NCBI RefSeq assembly: GCF_014904695.1
Contig: NZ_JACXXN010000037.1
Location: forward strand, 1-53,030
DNA length: 53,030 bases
Direction of reading: 5' to 3'
From: Nostoc sp. MG11
Lineage (GTDB): Bacteria; Cyanobacteriota; Cyanobacteriia; Cyanobacteriales; Nostocaceae
Below are positions 15,501 through 25,630 of the stretch, in pieces. Under the pieces are notes generated by a model, which did no database searches, was not told where the DNA came from, and saw nothing but the letters and a program-made list of their open reading frames with translations. A program made the position numbers and the translations under genes. Each line of letters opens with the position of its first letter. The stretch's first letter is position 1.

Positions 15501-18106
15501 ATAAAATCTAAAGCTTCTGGTTCTTGCGATAAGCTGCGAATCTCTCTGGGAGTTACTGACTCTCTATGACTCGCTAACTCTACGCTATCCATGTTTTCAA
15601 GTGCGGAGCGCTGTACGCTGTCTTCTGTTGTAAGAGAAGCTAAGTTGTTTGGCGCTAAATCCTCAAATAAATTATCTTCAGCATCTAAAGAAAACAGCAT
15701 ATCTTGCTGCTGGCGCTGCTGGAAAGTGATATCAAAATCTTCTATATCAAAGCTAGCTGATATGGATTGCTGACTGTCGGCAAAAATGTCATCAGCAGCC
15801 GCAGCAAACAAACTCTCCTCTAATGCCCTTGCTACGTCTTGCTCAACTACAGAATCGAATTCATGCTGTTGTTCTGATGTGTCCGGGTTCCAGAAGGTGC
15901 TCAAGTCATCCTCTGAGTAAGAAAGATCAGATGGTGTTATCGAAGGAGTATCAAATAGATCACTAAGTTCTAACTCACCCGTATATGGTAGTGTATATTC
16001 TTCTGTTTGAGTAAATAGATTTTCCAAAGACAAGCCTGACTGAGACAAGGTAGGTGATTCTATATAGTCATTAGGGGTAATTTCCTCTACCCAATCTGCA
16101 TGTCCCGTTTCTAAAAATAATTCATCAAAACTATTTTGTTGGTTAGTGGATAGTTCTATGCTGGCGATCGTCTCAGCCACGGGTTGATTTACTTCGCTTG
16201 CAAGCAGTGGTTCATCATTTAGTGCTTGTAACAATAAATCTTCAACCACATCATTTTCGTTGGCAATATTTTGAGTCTCCGCAGGCAATTGCTCTGAGTC
16301 GCCAGAACTTTCCGTAAATTCTTGTAAAATATCTAAAGAGGAAGCATCTAAATTTATATTAGAAGTTGCAATATTGCTAAACTCTACGGTCGTAGCAGGT
16401 GTTTGTTGATTTTGTGGTTCTTGATTCTCCTTGTCTAGGAAGTTGTCACCAAATAATAAGGATAAGTCTTCTGTTTCAGTTGTGATTGTTAGATGCTGCT
16501 CGTTGCTTGGGTCTTCATCAAACGAGAGTAAATCGGATAAATCGCTATCAGCATCCTCATTCTCAATGTCATTGTGACTGAAGTCAATTCCTAATTTATC
16601 GGTAGCAACAATCTCTAAAATTTCCTCTTGTTGCCAGGTTTCATCTAGATCGGGAGTTTCGCCTTCAAACAAATCGGCAAGCGTATTTAATTCAGCTATG
16701 CCTACCTCTGGCCCATTGGGGTCAATATTACTATTGAGCGGATGTATCTCATCTTCATGATCAGACAAGGAGTTAATAGAAAGATTAGGCTGAGTAGCAA
16801 CGTTTTCTGATGTTGCTTGTAATTCAACAGAGGTATGTTCTTCTAAGGCGTTGGCATAGCCATCGCCTGTATCCTCATCGAGGTTAAGTTGCTCTGTTAG
16901 CTCAGATAGGCTAGTTATGCTGTCTTGTAGTGGTAAATTAACTGTAGGTGGCACTAACTGCTCGGCGTTATCAGTAGTATCGAGTGTGTTAGCAAATAGA
17001 ATTGGCTCTGGCGTAATTGATACTTCTGTCAAAACCGCAGACTGTTCATCAACCAAATCAGGGATAATTTCTAGCAACTCAATTTCTGCAAAGCTTAAAA
17101 GTACTTCTAGTTGCTGACTAATTACAATTTCGGCTTCCCTACCTTGTAGCACTAATTCCTGAGCTTGCTTGATTTCAGTAATGACGATTTTAGCCAAAGT
17201 CAGATAAGTGTTTTCCGAATTGCCGATCGCACTAGCCGCTGCTTGACACAAACCACACCAATTGGACAAATTCTGGGCTGCGCCGAGTCTAACTAACTGA
17301 TGACAGCATTGCTGAAGATTTTGCCGTGTTTCGGGTGTTGTTGTTTGCTTAAACAATTGCAACATTTCCCGTAGTGTTTGTAGCACATGGGCTTGAAACT
17401 CGCCCCAACTATCAGTTGCTTTTGCTGCTACTGGTGATCGCGCCGATTTGCCATATCCGCTAGCGTCTGGCTGCGCCAACGTTTTTTCCCTTGAAGACCC
17501 GGCGAACGACGAACTCACCTCTTGAGATGCTACCGAGAAGGATATTTCTGTAGATTCCTTCCGGGCGTCTTCTGGCAAACTCGGAATATCTCGCCGCAGA
17601 AAAAGTTCTGTGAGTGTGGTGAGATTATCTGTGGAAGCTGAATGTCTTTCCGGTGCAGTAGTACTATTTGCTACATTATTACCTTGCTCTACGAGTAATT
17701 CCAAATGCTGATTTAGCCATTGAAAGACCGGCTCGGTTTCTGACATGAGAGTATTAGCCGCATCTTCAGACAGACCAAACGGGCCACTCAAATGCTCTAA
17801 AAGCACTTTGAGAGTATCAGACACACCGAGAAATAAAGACTCTAGCTTTTCGTCAACCTTAACTGGATGCTCTTTAAGAACTTTGAAACAATCTTCTAGA
17901 CGGTGGGAGGTGTGCTGGATACTAGTCAGACCAAGCATCGCCGCTCCTCCTTTGATGGAGTGAGCTGCCCGGAAGACTTCGTTAATCATTTCCGGGTCGT
18001 TCAGGGTACTCTCAAGATTCAGCAACCCCTGCTCAATTGTATTCAGGTGGTCTCTGGCTTCTTCAATAAAGTAACCCAAAATCCGCTGTTGTTGTTCCGG
18101 CAGCAT
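12545..18106 (-). CDS. hmpE: CheA-type hybrid histidine kinase HmpE
   Basis: This 1853-residue kinase has an Hpt domain with His49 in FRAAHSIKGGA. A very long acidic linker (about 370-1190) follows, rich in Glu, Asp, Leu and Ser. Next come the CheA dimerisation helices (about 1200-1260), the ATPase domain (HMLNNAIAHG near 1410, then GDDGAGID and GRGVGMDVV), a CheW-like domain and a C-terminal receiver (LIVDDS, phospho-Asp near 1774 in VFCDIEMPR). It matches HmpE, the kinase of the hmp cluster that controls hormogonium motility in Nostoc. It starts 76 nt after hmpD and is the last gene of the cluster. The linker is unusual for its length and contains an internal duplication. Confidence 0.93.
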   Translation of the reverse strand: MLPEQQQRILGYFIEEARDHLNTIEQGLLNLESTLNDPEMINEVFRAAHSIKGGAAMLGLTSIQHTSHRLEDCFKVLKEHPVKVDEKLESLFLGVSDTLKVLLEHLSGPFGLSEDAANTLMSETEPVFQWLNQHLELLVEQGNNVANSTTAPERHSASTDNLTTLTELFLRRDIPSLPEDARKESTEISFSVASQEVSSSFAGSSREKTLAQPDASGYGKSARSPVAAKATDSWGEFQAHVLQTLREMLQLFKQTTTPETRQNLQQCCHQLVRLGAAQNLSNWCGLCQAAASAIGNSENTYLTLAKIVITEIKQAQELVLQGREAEIVISQQLEVLLSFAEIELLEIIPDLVDEQSAVLTEVSITPEPILFANTLDTTDNAEQLVPPTVNLPLQDSITSLSELTEQLNLDEDTGDGYANALEEHTSVELQATSENVATQPNLSINSLSDHEDEIHPLNSNIDPNGPEVGIAELNTLADLFEGETPDLDETWQQEEILEIVATDKLGIDFSHNDIENEDADSDLSDLLSFDEDPSNEQHLTITTETEDLSLLFGDNFLDKENQEPQNQQTPATTVEFSNIATSNINLDASSLDILQEFTESSGDSEQLPAETQNIANENDVVEDLLLQALNDEPLLASEVNQPVAETIASIELSTNQQNSFDELFLETGHADWVEEITPNDYIESPTLSQSGLSLENLFTQTEEYTLPYTGELELSDLFDTPSITPSDLSYSEDDLSTFWNPDTSEQQHEFDSVVEQDVARALEESLFAAAADDIFADSQQSISASFDIEDFDITFQQRQQQDMLFSLDAEDNLFEDLAPNNLASLTTEDSVQRSALENMDSVELASHRESVTPREIRSLSQEPEALDFIPEFTNQSIDISSVDAKTFADLEIGFDTFDDNTDENSQLLSEDVADLTYIQIETTDNIENDLLPTETSLEDISFGEISDLASPQTQPSDLFNAPDDNTDENSQLLSEDIANLTYIQIETTDNTENDLSFIEAANQEELVENLENTANINLQAVNDFAQTVIQEPIIAGLDESNLETDENLEVDLSEHVWDLEETNELALVNEAENIIVTSTEELEVTSVEVAALENDSPVLDEFADLEALLGEEVAPSPNATSIPEVDFAALEALLGENNAETAAISNYQQSFRTQPALIPPVNTVSSPRIEDEFGDLEKLLAEADQTISHSSLIKSNTGKTPRPSTRRAARFEETMKVPVKQLDDMSNLVGEMVVNRNTLEQDHERLRQALDNLLIQVQQLSDVGARMQELYERSLLEASLLAGRKTQDSSIPSQDSNSDRGFSELEMDRFTPFHTLSQQMIERIVRVRESASDIDFVTEETERVARQFRQVTTQLQEGLTRARMVPFAQTIDRWRRGVRDNAIKCGKQVELVIEGGDTLIDKMILDHLTDPLTHMLNNAIAHGIETPDERQAIGKPPVGIITIRAFHQGNQTIISVGDDGAGIDSERVKAKAVKIGMITEAQAKTISRLEVYDLLFQSGFTIKDQADEISGRGVGMDVVRSEISEIRGTVNTDSTLGKGTTFTIRLPLTLSICKALCCVSDKARIAFPMDGVEDTLDIPLKNIQHNANGESFISWRDTLLPFRPLKELLTFNRQISRGNVYGGNRDDDMVSVIVVRSASTLIALQIDLVLSEQEIVIKQFEGPAPKPIGVAGATVLGDGRIMPIADVLEIIDIFQGRISTQTGGSSWQQKATPIDPPAVKIDPTVLIVDDSITVRELLSLTFNKAGYRVEQARDGQEAWDKLRSGLPCDIVFCDIEMPRCDGLELLSRIQKDSNLNHLPIAMLTSRGADKHRQMAVQLGASGYFTKPYLEEALLEAAARMLKGEKLVNSTSNV
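15121..15415 (-). repeat. Internal 100-bp direct repeat in hmpE linker
   Basis: The segment at 15121-15220 recurs at 15316-15415 with few differences. The offset is 195 bp (65 codons), so the frame is kept. Both copies encode a peptide with DDNTDENSQLLSED and LTYIQIETTDN. It marks recent expansion of the acidic linker. Confidence 0.85.
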
Positions 18107-18182
18107 AGTTTTTTAGTCAAGAGTCAAGGGTCAAGAGTTAACAGTCAAGGGTCAATAATTTGGACTTTGGACTATTGATTAA

Positions 18183-21152
18183 TTACCTAGTTTCCATAGT
18201 TTCCACCCGGAAACGTTCAACGGAGGCAATCAAGTCGCGGGATACACCTACTAAGTTTTGTAAAGCACCAGAAACTCTTTGTGCTTCTTGGGAAGTTTCT
18301 TGGGCGGTGAGTTCCACTGATTGCATTACGTGAGCAACGGCGCGGGAGGTTTCCGTTTGTTCCACAGTATCGGTGGTAATTGAGCGCACAAGAATGTCAA
18401 TACGATTTGCTACTTGAATAATATTTTCTAGCGATCGCTTGGCTTCTTCTGCCAATTTTGTACCTTTAATTACCTGTTGTGTGCCTTCTTCCATCGCGGT
18501 CATTACGGAGCCTGTTTCGCTTTGGATTTGCATCACAATTTGTTCAATTTCTTTCAAGGATTTTGCAGATTTGTCTGCTAGCTGACGCACTTCATCCGCC
18601 ACGATCGCAAACCCGCGTCCAGCTTCTCCTGCCCTTGCCGCCTCGATACTAGCATTGAGTGCCAGCAAGTTGGTTCTAGAGGCAATCTGGGAAATCAACG
18701 CCACAATTTTAGAAATTTCTTGGGAAGATTCCGCCAGTCTTTTAACTTTCCGGGTAGTTTCAGCGACAGTTTCCCGAATTTCCAAAATACCCGCTACGGT
18801 ATTTTCTACTGCTTCCCCACCTTTAAGGGCAATAGTGCTAGCATCGCGGGCAACAGTTTCAGCTTCCCGCGCCGCCTCTGCTACCCGCTGAATCGAATCA
18901 GTCATTACCTGTACAGAATTAAGCGTGACTGCCAACTCTTCTGCTTGTCGCAAGGCATCACTAGATAAGGCTCTAGCAAAAGTTTCAGAATTGGTTGCAC
19001 CTTTTGTTACTTCCTTGGCTGCCACTTTTACCTGTTGCACAATATCCCGCAGGTTTTGAATTGTCAGGTTAAAGGCGTCGGCGACTGCTCCTAGTACGTC
19101 GGCTGTCACCTCCGCTTGGACTGTTAAATCTCCTCTAGCAGCTCCTTCTACATCGTCCAATAGACGAATCACCTGACGTTGCAGGTTTTCTTTAGCTTCC
19201 TCTTGTTCATCAGCTTTACGTTGGGCTTCATTCGTGGTGGTGAAAATTACCCGCGCCATTTCATTAAAGCCAGCGGCTAGCTGCCCAAATTCATCTTCAG
19301 AATATACTGTGGCTTGAGCATTGAGATTTCCTTGGCGTACAGCATCAAACTGAGTTTGCAGATCGTGGGTTGTGCGCCGAATTTGCTTGAGTGTGAGAGT
19401 CCCCATGAAGCCCGCGGTAGCAAAACCTGCAATCCCGGCTGCTAGTGACATTGCCCAACCTGTGTTTCTGACTGATTCCCGTTGTTGCGCTGGAGAAAAT
19501 GTCGTGGCTACAAAGCTGACTGTGGCTACAACCAGTGCCGATATGATACCCACACTCCCAGCGACTAACCACTGTTTCCTTTCGATAGGAGCATTTTCTA
19601 ATGGTGCTAACAAACCCTGTTCGACCGTAACATTGGGTTCTATCTTCGAGGCATCTGTTTGAGTAAAAACTGGGACTGCTTCATGTGAACCAGTAATTGT
19701 GAACAGTTCTTCTTCGCGATCGCTAGCTGCATTATTTAAAGTAGGCTCCACAGTTTTACTGCGTAGGCTGCCATTGGTTTCTAACGCACCAGAATGCATC
19801 GCCACATCACCGAAGTTAGAATCTCCTCCTATCAGGTCAAATCCAGGAATATTCCCTAGATCGTCAAATTCTTCAAAGTCGTCTAAAAATTCTATATTGC
19901 TCTTAGAATTTTCTCTACTTGGTATACTGTTTGTATCTTCATCAGAGGTAAATTCCTCTGAACCGAAAGTAGACTCAAATGCTTCAATATCAAAACTTTC
20001 ATCGTCATCAAAGTTATTTTGAGCTATGAGTTCACCCGATTTTACTTGCTTTTCTTCCTGGGCAAAATTGCTGTTAAAAGATGAGGATACCTCTGCTTGG
20101 TTCGGCTGCAATGCTTCCGAAACTCCGACTTCCTCCTGTTGCAACCAATTATTTGGTTCGGTTTTAGACAAATTATCTGGACTGCTATATTCTAAGTTAT
20201 TTGCTACCATTGATCCATTTTTGAGTTCCCTTTCGATGATCAATAAAGTTTCATCCCCTAAACTACTTTTTTTAAATTCCAAATTCTCAATACTAGACTC
20301 TTGAGACTTGGACTCAATCAATAAATCAGGGAAATTTTTCTGGCTATTGCTAGTTTGTGGATTGGCTGAGGCAAAAGGTGAATAGTTATTGCTATTATTC
20401 TCAATTGCTAAATTTTCGTTAGTTAAATTTGCGCCAATTTCTGGAAAATTACTATTCTCTACTGGTTCTTCAAGGCTATCTTCTGAAATATTTTCTTGCC
20501 AGAAAGCAGGTAGCTCTAATTCTGCTTGCCCCTCCCAATTGCTGCCATTCAACTCTTGCTCCTCTAATTGTTGACTCAAGTCAAAAGGATCTTCAGCTTC
20601 ACCAAAAGTTGTAGAGGAATCTGATGTGTTGCCAAATTCAATACTGTCTGTAGGTATATCAAATGGACTATCCAAGGATAACTCTTCCAGTGCATTCACA
20701 CCTTGTTGATCCTCCGCAAAGGATTTTAAATCAAGGCTACTGCTATCAAACTCCTCACTAGTAGCCAAATCTGAAAATTCTTGTTCACTAGATAATAGAG
20801 AAAGAGAATCAGACATATCTACGGGATTGATTTGCTCTTGATCTGCGGATGTATCAATCTGGCTAACTAATAATTGTAGGTGTTGATTAATATTTTCAAG
20901 TCCATTATTGGCAAAGCCAATGATTTCTTGCTCGTCAGTCAAATACAACACCTGTTGATATTCTTCTCGTGCTACATCATACTCCTGCAAAACGTAGTAG
21001 ATGTGACCTCGTAACAAACGAGAGTTAGGGTCATTTGGTAAACTTTGCACCACTTGGTCAACTAAAGTAGCGGCAACTTCATAGTTCCTCTGAACATAGG
21101 CTGTCATTGCCTGCTGATATGTTGGCTCGTAATCATCTATACTTGCTGCCAT
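18183..21152 (-). CDS. hmpD: Methyl-accepting chemotaxis protein HmpD
   Basis: This 989-residue protein starts with TPR-like helices (about 1-95, [20 protein letters not shown] and a second copy). A long acidic linker leads to about residue 520. Two membrane helices (about 525-550 and 560-585) are separated by only a short loop, so there is no sizeable periplasmic sensor. A HAMP domain follows, then a second HAMP-like segment, and the MCP signalling hairpin with the conserved tip [18 protein letters not shown]. This is the PilJ/HmpD type of receptor coupled to type IV pili. The input probably arrives from the cytoplasmic N-terminus. It starts 15 nt after hmpC. Confidence 0.93.
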   Translation of the reverse strand: MAASIDDYEPTYQQAMTAYVQRNYEVAATLVDQVVQSLPNDPNSRLLRGHIYYVLQEYDVAREEYQQVLYLTDEQEIIGFANNGLENINQHLQLLVSQIDTSADQEQINPVDMSDSLSLLSSEQEFSDLATSEEFDSSSLDLKSFAEDQQGVNALEELSLDSPFDIPTDSIEFGNTSDSSTTFGEAEDPFDLSQQLEEQELNGSNWEGQAELELPAFWQENISEDSLEEPVENSNFPEIGANLTNENLAIENNSNNYSPFASANPQTSNSQKNFPDLLIESKSQESSIENLEFKKSSLGDETLLIIERELKNGSMVANNLEYSSPDNLSKTEPNNWLQQEEVGVSEALQPNQAEVSSSFNSNFAQEEKQVKSGELIAQNNFDDDESFDIEAFESTFGSEEFTSDEDTNSIPSRENSKSNIEFLDDFEEFDDLGNIPGFDLIGGDSNFGDVAMHSGALETNGSLRSKTVEPTLNNAASDREEELFTITGSHEAVPVFTQTDASKIEPNVTVEQGLLAPLENAPIERKQWLVAGSVGIISALVVATVSFVATTFSPAQQRESVRNTGWAMSLAAGIAGFATAGFMGTLTLKQIRRTTHDLQTQFDAVRQGNLNAQATVYSEDEFGQLAAGFNEMARVIFTTTNEAQRKADEQEEAKENLQRQVIRLLDDVEGAARGDLTVQAEVTADVLGAVADAFNLTIQNLRDIVQQVKVAAKEVTKGATNSETFARALSSDALRQAEELAVTLNSVQVMTDSIQRVAEAAREAETVARDASTIALKGGEAVENTVAGILEIRETVAETTRKVKRLAESSQEISKIVALISQIASRTNLLALNASIEAARAGEAGRGFAIVADEVRQLADKSAKSLKEIEQIVMQIQSETGSVMTAMEEGTQQVIKGTKLAEEAKRSLENIIQVANRIDILVRSITTDTVEQTETSRAVAHVMQSVELTAQETSQEAQRVSGALQNLVGVSRDLIASVERFRVETMETR

Positions 21153-21167
21153 TTCCTCCTCCCAATT

Positions 21168-21698
21168 TCATCCTGCCCACCGCGCACTCCGCAAAATTGC
21201 CATTTGATCGAGTAGTCGTAGACACTGATTTTTTCTAGTATCTAATAACCACTCTCCGCGCAAAAAGGGAGCCATAGTATCTGGAATATTAGTTGGTGGC
21301 ATGAGATGCTGTATATCCAGCCAGTCCATGCCACCAATTTCCTCGACTGCTAAACCCACTATTGTGTCTTGCTCTTCAATGGCAATCACCGGAATTTCAG
21401 CTCTATCTGTGTTTAATGCACTTGCTTCTCCAAGGAATTGGCCCAAATCAGCCACCCAAATAACTCGACCTCGTAAATTTAGAGTACCCAAAAGTAAAGG
21501 AGAAGCATTAGGAATCGGAGTGATTCTATCAGGACTTAGTTCAATTACCTCCCGGATGCCAGTTGCTTGTAGTGCAAACTCCTGATGCGAGGGAATGTAA
21601 AATCTCAAATGTAACTCACCTTCAGGACTTTCTACTTGTAATTCAGGACGAAAGTGGTCTTGACCACTACCACTTAAAAAGTCCGGTTTGCTGACCAT
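21168..21698 (-). CDS. hmpC: CheW-like adaptor HmpC
   Basis: This 176-residue protein is a single CheW domain that couples the receptor to the kinase. Visible marks are LRFYIPSHQEFALQATGIREVIEL at the start (the family's first strands), ITPIPNASPLLLGTLNLRG, VIWVADLGQFLG, and the second half around VGLAVEEIGGMDWLD. A 25-residue N-terminal extension precedes the domain. The gene starts 13 nt after hmpB and ends 15 nt before hmpD, so the three are very likely one transcript. Confidence 0.93.
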   Translation of the reverse strand: MVSKPDFLSGSGQDHFRPELQVESPEGELHLRFYIPSHQEFALQATGIREVIELSPDRITPIPNASPLLLGTLNLRGRVIWVADLGQFLGEASALNTDRAEIPVIAIEEQDTIVGLAVEEIGGMDWLDIQHLMPPTNIPDTMAPFLRGEWLLDTRKNQCLRLLDQMAILRSARWAG

Positions 21699-21711
21699 AT
21701 TGTTTTCATCC

Positions 21712-22077
21712 TTATCCTCGCAGCAGTTGTTTGACTGTTCCCACCAATTCGGTTGGTTGAAACGGTTTGGCTATATAAGCGTCTGCACCTTGTTTCATGC
21801 CCCAGTAGCGATCAAATTCTTCGCCTTTAGAAGAACACATCACTACAGGGACATTTTGGGTTTTCGGATCTGACTTTAACCGACGACAAACTTCGTAGCC
21901 GTTCATCCGGGGCATGACAATATCCAATACCACTAAATCGGGAGGTGCGCTTTGAATTGCCTCCAATGCTTCTAATCCATCACTGGCATGGGTGACTGTT
22001 AGGCCAGTTGCTTTCAGGAGGTCTGTAATCATCTCCCTTTGCGCGATACTGTCTTCCACAATCAGAACTGTACTCAT
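21712..22077 (-). CDS. hmpB: CheY-like response regulator HmpB
   Basis: This 121-residue stand-alone receiver has the acidic pair in IVEDS (residues 8-9), the phospho-acceptor Asp52 in VVLDIVMP, Ser/Thr switch position in VMCSSKG and Lys104 in IAKPF. It matches PilH/HmpB of pilus chemosensory systems. It lies 193 nt after hmpA, the largest gap inside the cluster, so a second promoter there is possible. Confidence 0.93.
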   Translation of the reverse strand: MSTVLIVEDSIAQREMITDLLKATGLTVTHASDGLEALEAIQSAPPDLVVLDIVMPRMNGYEVCRRLKSDPKTQNVPVVMCSSKGEEFDRYWGMKQGADAYIAKPFQPTELVGTVKQLLRG

Positions 22078-22270
22078 AAGTGTCTATCTACCTCCTGATG
22101 TAGACGTTCCTATTTGGAACATTCCCTGATTCCCCCGCAATCATTTAGTGTATAAATTAATTTTATTTTTTCACTAATTTACTGAATATTGATGTTTCAC
22201 CGGGTTTGCTGACTCTGTGATAACATTTTTTACCTCATCTTTTATTAAATCAACAAGTCTTAGATCTCGT

Positions 22271-23458
22271 TTATGCAGATACACAAGACTCTTTACTGAT
22301 ATATTTCTCTATGAGCATTAGTAACTCAGTGTCTGTAAATGGTTTTGTCAAATAATCTGTTGCCCCGACCATACTAGCCCTGACTCGATCAATAAATCCA
22401 TCTTTACCAGTAAGCATGATAATTGGTACAAGCCGAAATACTGTTGAGTGTCGCAGCATGGCACAAATTTCGTACCCTTCCAATTGCGGCATCGTAATAT
22501 CACACAAAATTAAATCCGGCTTGAGTTGAAAAACAAGACTGAGAGCCTCTAAGGGATTTGTCAGAGAGATTGCCTCATACCCTTGTGGTTGCAAGATAGA
22601 CTCTATAGTTTCACCGATGGCGATCGCATCGTCAATACATACTATCCGCTTTCTATGATTTCCTTCCAATCTATCTTTTATGTAGTTTTCTTGCTTAGGT
22701 GTAACTGAATATACTAGTTGTAGCCAATTTTGTTGCACGTATGGATATATAGCCTTGGCAACTGTCAAAATGTCTCGGTTGAGATGACGAGCCAGTTGAC
22801 GCAGGGATGTTTTACCATCTGCCCAATGCTGTAACTTGTTTAATGTTGCTGCGGGGAGTGAGGAGCGTAGTAGAACTTGGTCAGCCAACACTGGTAGTTG
22901 CTCAGGAGATTGAATATGTGGATATAGCTGCTTCCAATCTTGTACTTGCTTCGTAATTGTAGTAACTAGTGGAGCAATCTCCAAAGTGTTTAATTGTGGG
23001 GCAAGTGCTGTACCCTGATGGAAAATGAAATTACCTTGGTGCAAACTCAGCAGGTCAAAGAGGGTTTCATGCACCAGGCCGTGGATTATACTACCAGCTA
23101 TCTTCGGTTGAATTATATTTCGTTCTAAGAGTGCCCAGAGATATGCATATTCTGGCGCGTTTGTTGATGATAGGCAGGCAAGTTGTATTTCTTCGAGCTG
23201 CATCTCAACTCGGTAATGATGTAAATAATCACTAATTCGGGATAAACGACTCTCGCCTTCTTGGCAATAGATAATTTTACCGTTGAGGAAAAAGACGAAC
23301 CAAGACTGTTGTTTAGGGCGATATCCAAGAGATTCTCCATCTAGTTTGTCGTTATGGTGAGAGCTAGGGGCTTCTACCAATAGTTGTCCAGTTCGCTGTC
23401 CTAACTCAATCAATTGCAAGATACTGCAAATATCAATTTCATTTAAATTTCCCTGCAT
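22271..23458 (-). CDS. hmpA: PatA-type response regulator HmpA
   Basis: This 395-residue protein has an N-terminal PATAN-type region (LNEIDICSILQLIELGQRTGQL, then WFVFFLNGKIIYCQ), a middle helical region (about 185-250), and a C-terminal receiver with IDD near 275, phospho-Asp320 in LILCDITMP and Lys372 in YLTKPF. The same order is found in PatA, PixG and PilG. In pilus systems it is thought to pass the kinase signal to the motility machinery. It is the first gene of the minus-strand cluster and is divergent from hmpF. Confidence 0.92.
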   Translation of the reverse strand: MQGNLNEIDICSILQLIELGQRTGQLLVEAPSSHHNDKLDGESLGYRPKQQSWFVFFLNGKIIYCQEGESRLSRISDYLHHYRVEMQLEEIQLACLSSTNAPEYAYLWALLERNIIQPKIAGSIIHGLVHETLFDLLSLHQGNFIFHQGTALAPQLNTLEIAPLVTTITKQVQDWKQLYPHIQSPEQLPVLADQVLLRSSLPAATLNKLQHWADGKTSLRQLARHLNRDILTVAKAIYPYVQQNWLQLVYSVTPKQENYIKDRLEGNHRKRIVCIDDAIAIGETIESILQPQGYEAISLTNPLEALSLVFQLKPDLILCDITMPQLEGYEICAMLRHSTVFRLVPIIMLTGKDGFIDRVRASMVGATDYLTKPFTDTELLMLIEKYISKESCVSA

Positions 23459-23863
23459 TTAGCTAAAAGGTACTCCTTGTAATACTGTTGACATTTTTAT
23501 TAGTTATGCGCCTTAATTTTTCCATGTTTTAAGCAGGCGTATTAGGTATTGATTATGAGGTATTAGAAAGATTTTTCTCTAATTCCTTGCTTTGATCGGG
23601 AGATATATTAAGCTATAAACCTTAAACTTTCGTAATAACCTTTGACAAAGCTAGTGTTAACACGGAAGTCATCATCACTATCATCAGTACAAAATATAAA
23701 GGCGCGACCAAATCGCCCCTATAAATATCAAGACGTAATATCTCACGTATATAAGTAGTTTTGTCTGTCTTCCCTAAACTTAGGTTCAGTGAGACAAGTT
23801 AACAGAATTATCTAAGGTATATTCCAAAACACGAGTTTGAGTGCATCAATAAGGACTAAAGGT
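23459..23863. promoter_or_regulatory. Divergent hmpA/hmpF promoter region
   Basis: This 405-nt AT-rich gap separates divergent hmpA and hmpF and must hold both promoters. No convincing -35/-10 pair can be assigned by eye. The mapped hmp promoters of Nostoc depend on hormogonium sigma factors, which is family knowledge and not read from this sequence. Confidence 0.5.
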
Positions 23864-25624
23864 GTGCTGTATTTAGCAGAAGTACAAAAACAAAAAGGCG
23901 GCTTACTCGGTGGTGGTTCTAAAACTGAACTGAAACTGCTAGCTTGTCAGCGGACTGACCAAAATTGGAATACTGTGTCGGAAGAAGTAATTACAGCTGA
24001 AGACGCAAGCAAACTAAATGATGGCGCACTAGTGCTGGTTGAAATGAATCCGAATCGTCAAATACAACGGATTCAAGAAGCAGGGCGTCCGCTAGTGAAT
24101 ATTTTGCAGAATTTTTCTCGCCAGTTGGAAAAATTTAAGCTCAAGGAAGACGAGATTGACCAGTGGAAACAGTCGTTAACGTTTCAGGCGCAAGAGTTGA
24201 ATCGCCGTGAAATGGACATGGAAGTACGCTCGGAACAACTGCAAGAACTGGAGGGTGAGTTGCAACGCCTGGAGGAGCAAAAACAGGTAGTTGACACATC
24301 CCGCGAGGAGATTGAACGTTTGCAAGCAGAAATTGAGCGTAACCGCCAGGAACTCGAAGGAGCTTGGGAGCATTTACGAGGTGAGCAGCGTCGTTTGGAG
24401 GAGCGTCAAGCGGATTTCCTACAGGGGACGGTCTTGGATGAGGAACAAAGTCGAGTGATGAGTGAGTTACTTGATCGCTTGTCTAGTCGCGTTGCTCCCA
24501 CGGAAACTGTAAGGGAACATCTCCATCTAGCTTTTGAATTAGTTGAAAGGCAGCAAGCTACGCTTAATCCACATTGGCAACAACTGGAGCAGCAAAAAAC
24601 TGTGGCTGCTGAACAGCAAGAGGAAGTGGAGCGCTTGTTGCAAACATTTAGTGATCGCCAAAACACATGGCAACAGGCACAAAATTCTTTAGCACAGCAA
24701 ACAGCCCAGTTGCAAGTGGATACAGCAAATCTTACCAACAAGCAAGAGTGTAGTCGGATACTCAAGGAGCAGTTACGAAATCAGGAAGATTTATACCAGC
24801 AGATTCACTCCTTGGCTGCAACATCGGGTGATGTAGTTCTCGGTCAACAAGCTGATGTGGAAGCTTTGCAGAACATGGCTTTAGAAGAGCTGCAAAAGAT
24901 AGTGCAAGACCTACAGTATAAGTTAGAAATAGACGCTAGCTTTGTTCATGATCAAGAACAAGAACTGACATATAAGCAAGAAACTATAGAAGAACTGCAA
25001 AATAAATTAAATAATGCGTCTGACCATGACCACATCAATTTAGAAATGGAACTGGCGGATGAAAAAGACCTCTATCAAATGTTAAACGAAACTTTAGTGG
25101 GACAACGCCGCAATATGCTACAGCGGCAGAAGTTTCTTAAGCAACACCAAGCTGTTCTGCTAAGACGGCAAGGACATACTGTTGCCAATGAAGAAGAGGG
25201 TAACAAAATTAATTTAGAACCGATTTTATTACAAGTTGAAACTCAGCGACAACAACATTCACAGGAAATACAAAAGCTGGAACGTGAGATTGAGCAGATG
25301 CGTAGTGGTGTTGAGCTAGCGCAGGGAATGATTGACAATCAAACCCACGATTTGGAGGAGAAGCGCCAGGAACTAAAAGCGATCGAGGAGAATCTACTGT
25401 CTCTGCGAACAGCAACCGCTCAATGCTGGAGTCGGGTAAATCTCTATCAAGAAGCACTACAACCAATTCAGGATTCCTTAGACGAATTACGGCATAAGCT
25501 GCAAGGAATTGGAGAATCTTTGGCTCAAATCCAAGAAACTGGTGATTATCAACTCCAGACGATCGCCCAGATGCGCCATACTCTACAGAGTTTAATGTCT
25601 CAACCAGAATTACTAGCGTCTTAA
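23864..25624 (+). CDS. hmpF: Coiled-coil pilus motility protein HmpF
   Basis: From the GTG at 23864 the product has 586 residues. AAGGA lies 8 nt upstream, whereas an in-frame TTG at 23837 has no ribosome-binding site. The N-terminal 80 residues form a small domain (VLYLAEVQKQKGGLLGGG..., ALVLVEMNPNRQIQR). The rest is almost entirely Gln/Glu/Leu-rich coiled coil, including long heptad stretches at about 100-210 and 380-560. This matches HmpF, which localises to cell poles of Nostoc hormogonia and activates type IV pili for directional gliding. It is divergent from hmpA, as in Nostoc punctiforme. Confidence 0.9.
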   Translation: MLYLAEVQKQKGGLLGGGSKTELKLLACQRTDQNWNTVSEEVITAEDASKLNDGALVLVEMNPNRQIQRIQEAGRPLVNILQNFSRQLEKFKLKEDEIDQWKQSLTFQAQELNRREMDMEVRSEQLQELEGELQRLEEQKQVVDTSREEIERLQAEIERNRQELEGAWEHLRGEQRRLEERQADFLQGTVLDEEQSRVMSELLDRLSSRVAPTETVREHLHLAFELVERQQATLNPHWQQLEQQKTVAAEQQEEVERLLQTFSDRQNTWQQAQNSLAQQTAQLQVDTANLTNKQECSRILKEQLRNQEDLYQQIHSLAATSGDVVLGQQADVEALQNMALEELQKIVQDLQYKLEIDASFVHDQEQELTYKQETIEELQNKLNNASDHDHINLEMELADEKDLYQMLNETLVGQRRNMLQRQKFLKQHQAVLLRRQGHTVANEEEGNKINLEPILLQVETQRQQHSQEIQKLEREIEQMRSGVELAQGMIDNQTHDLEEKRQELKAIEENLLSLRTATAQCWSRVNLYQEALQPIQDSLDELRHKLQGIGESLAQIQETGDYQLQTIAQMRHTLQSLMSQPELLAS

Positions 25625-25630
25625 AAAGTT

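Noticed and set aside
18118-18165. GTCAAGAGTCAAGGG tandem stretch
   Set aside because: A short simple repeat common in Nostoc spacers. It lies between hmpE and hmpD and does not resemble a CRISPR array or a regulatory site.
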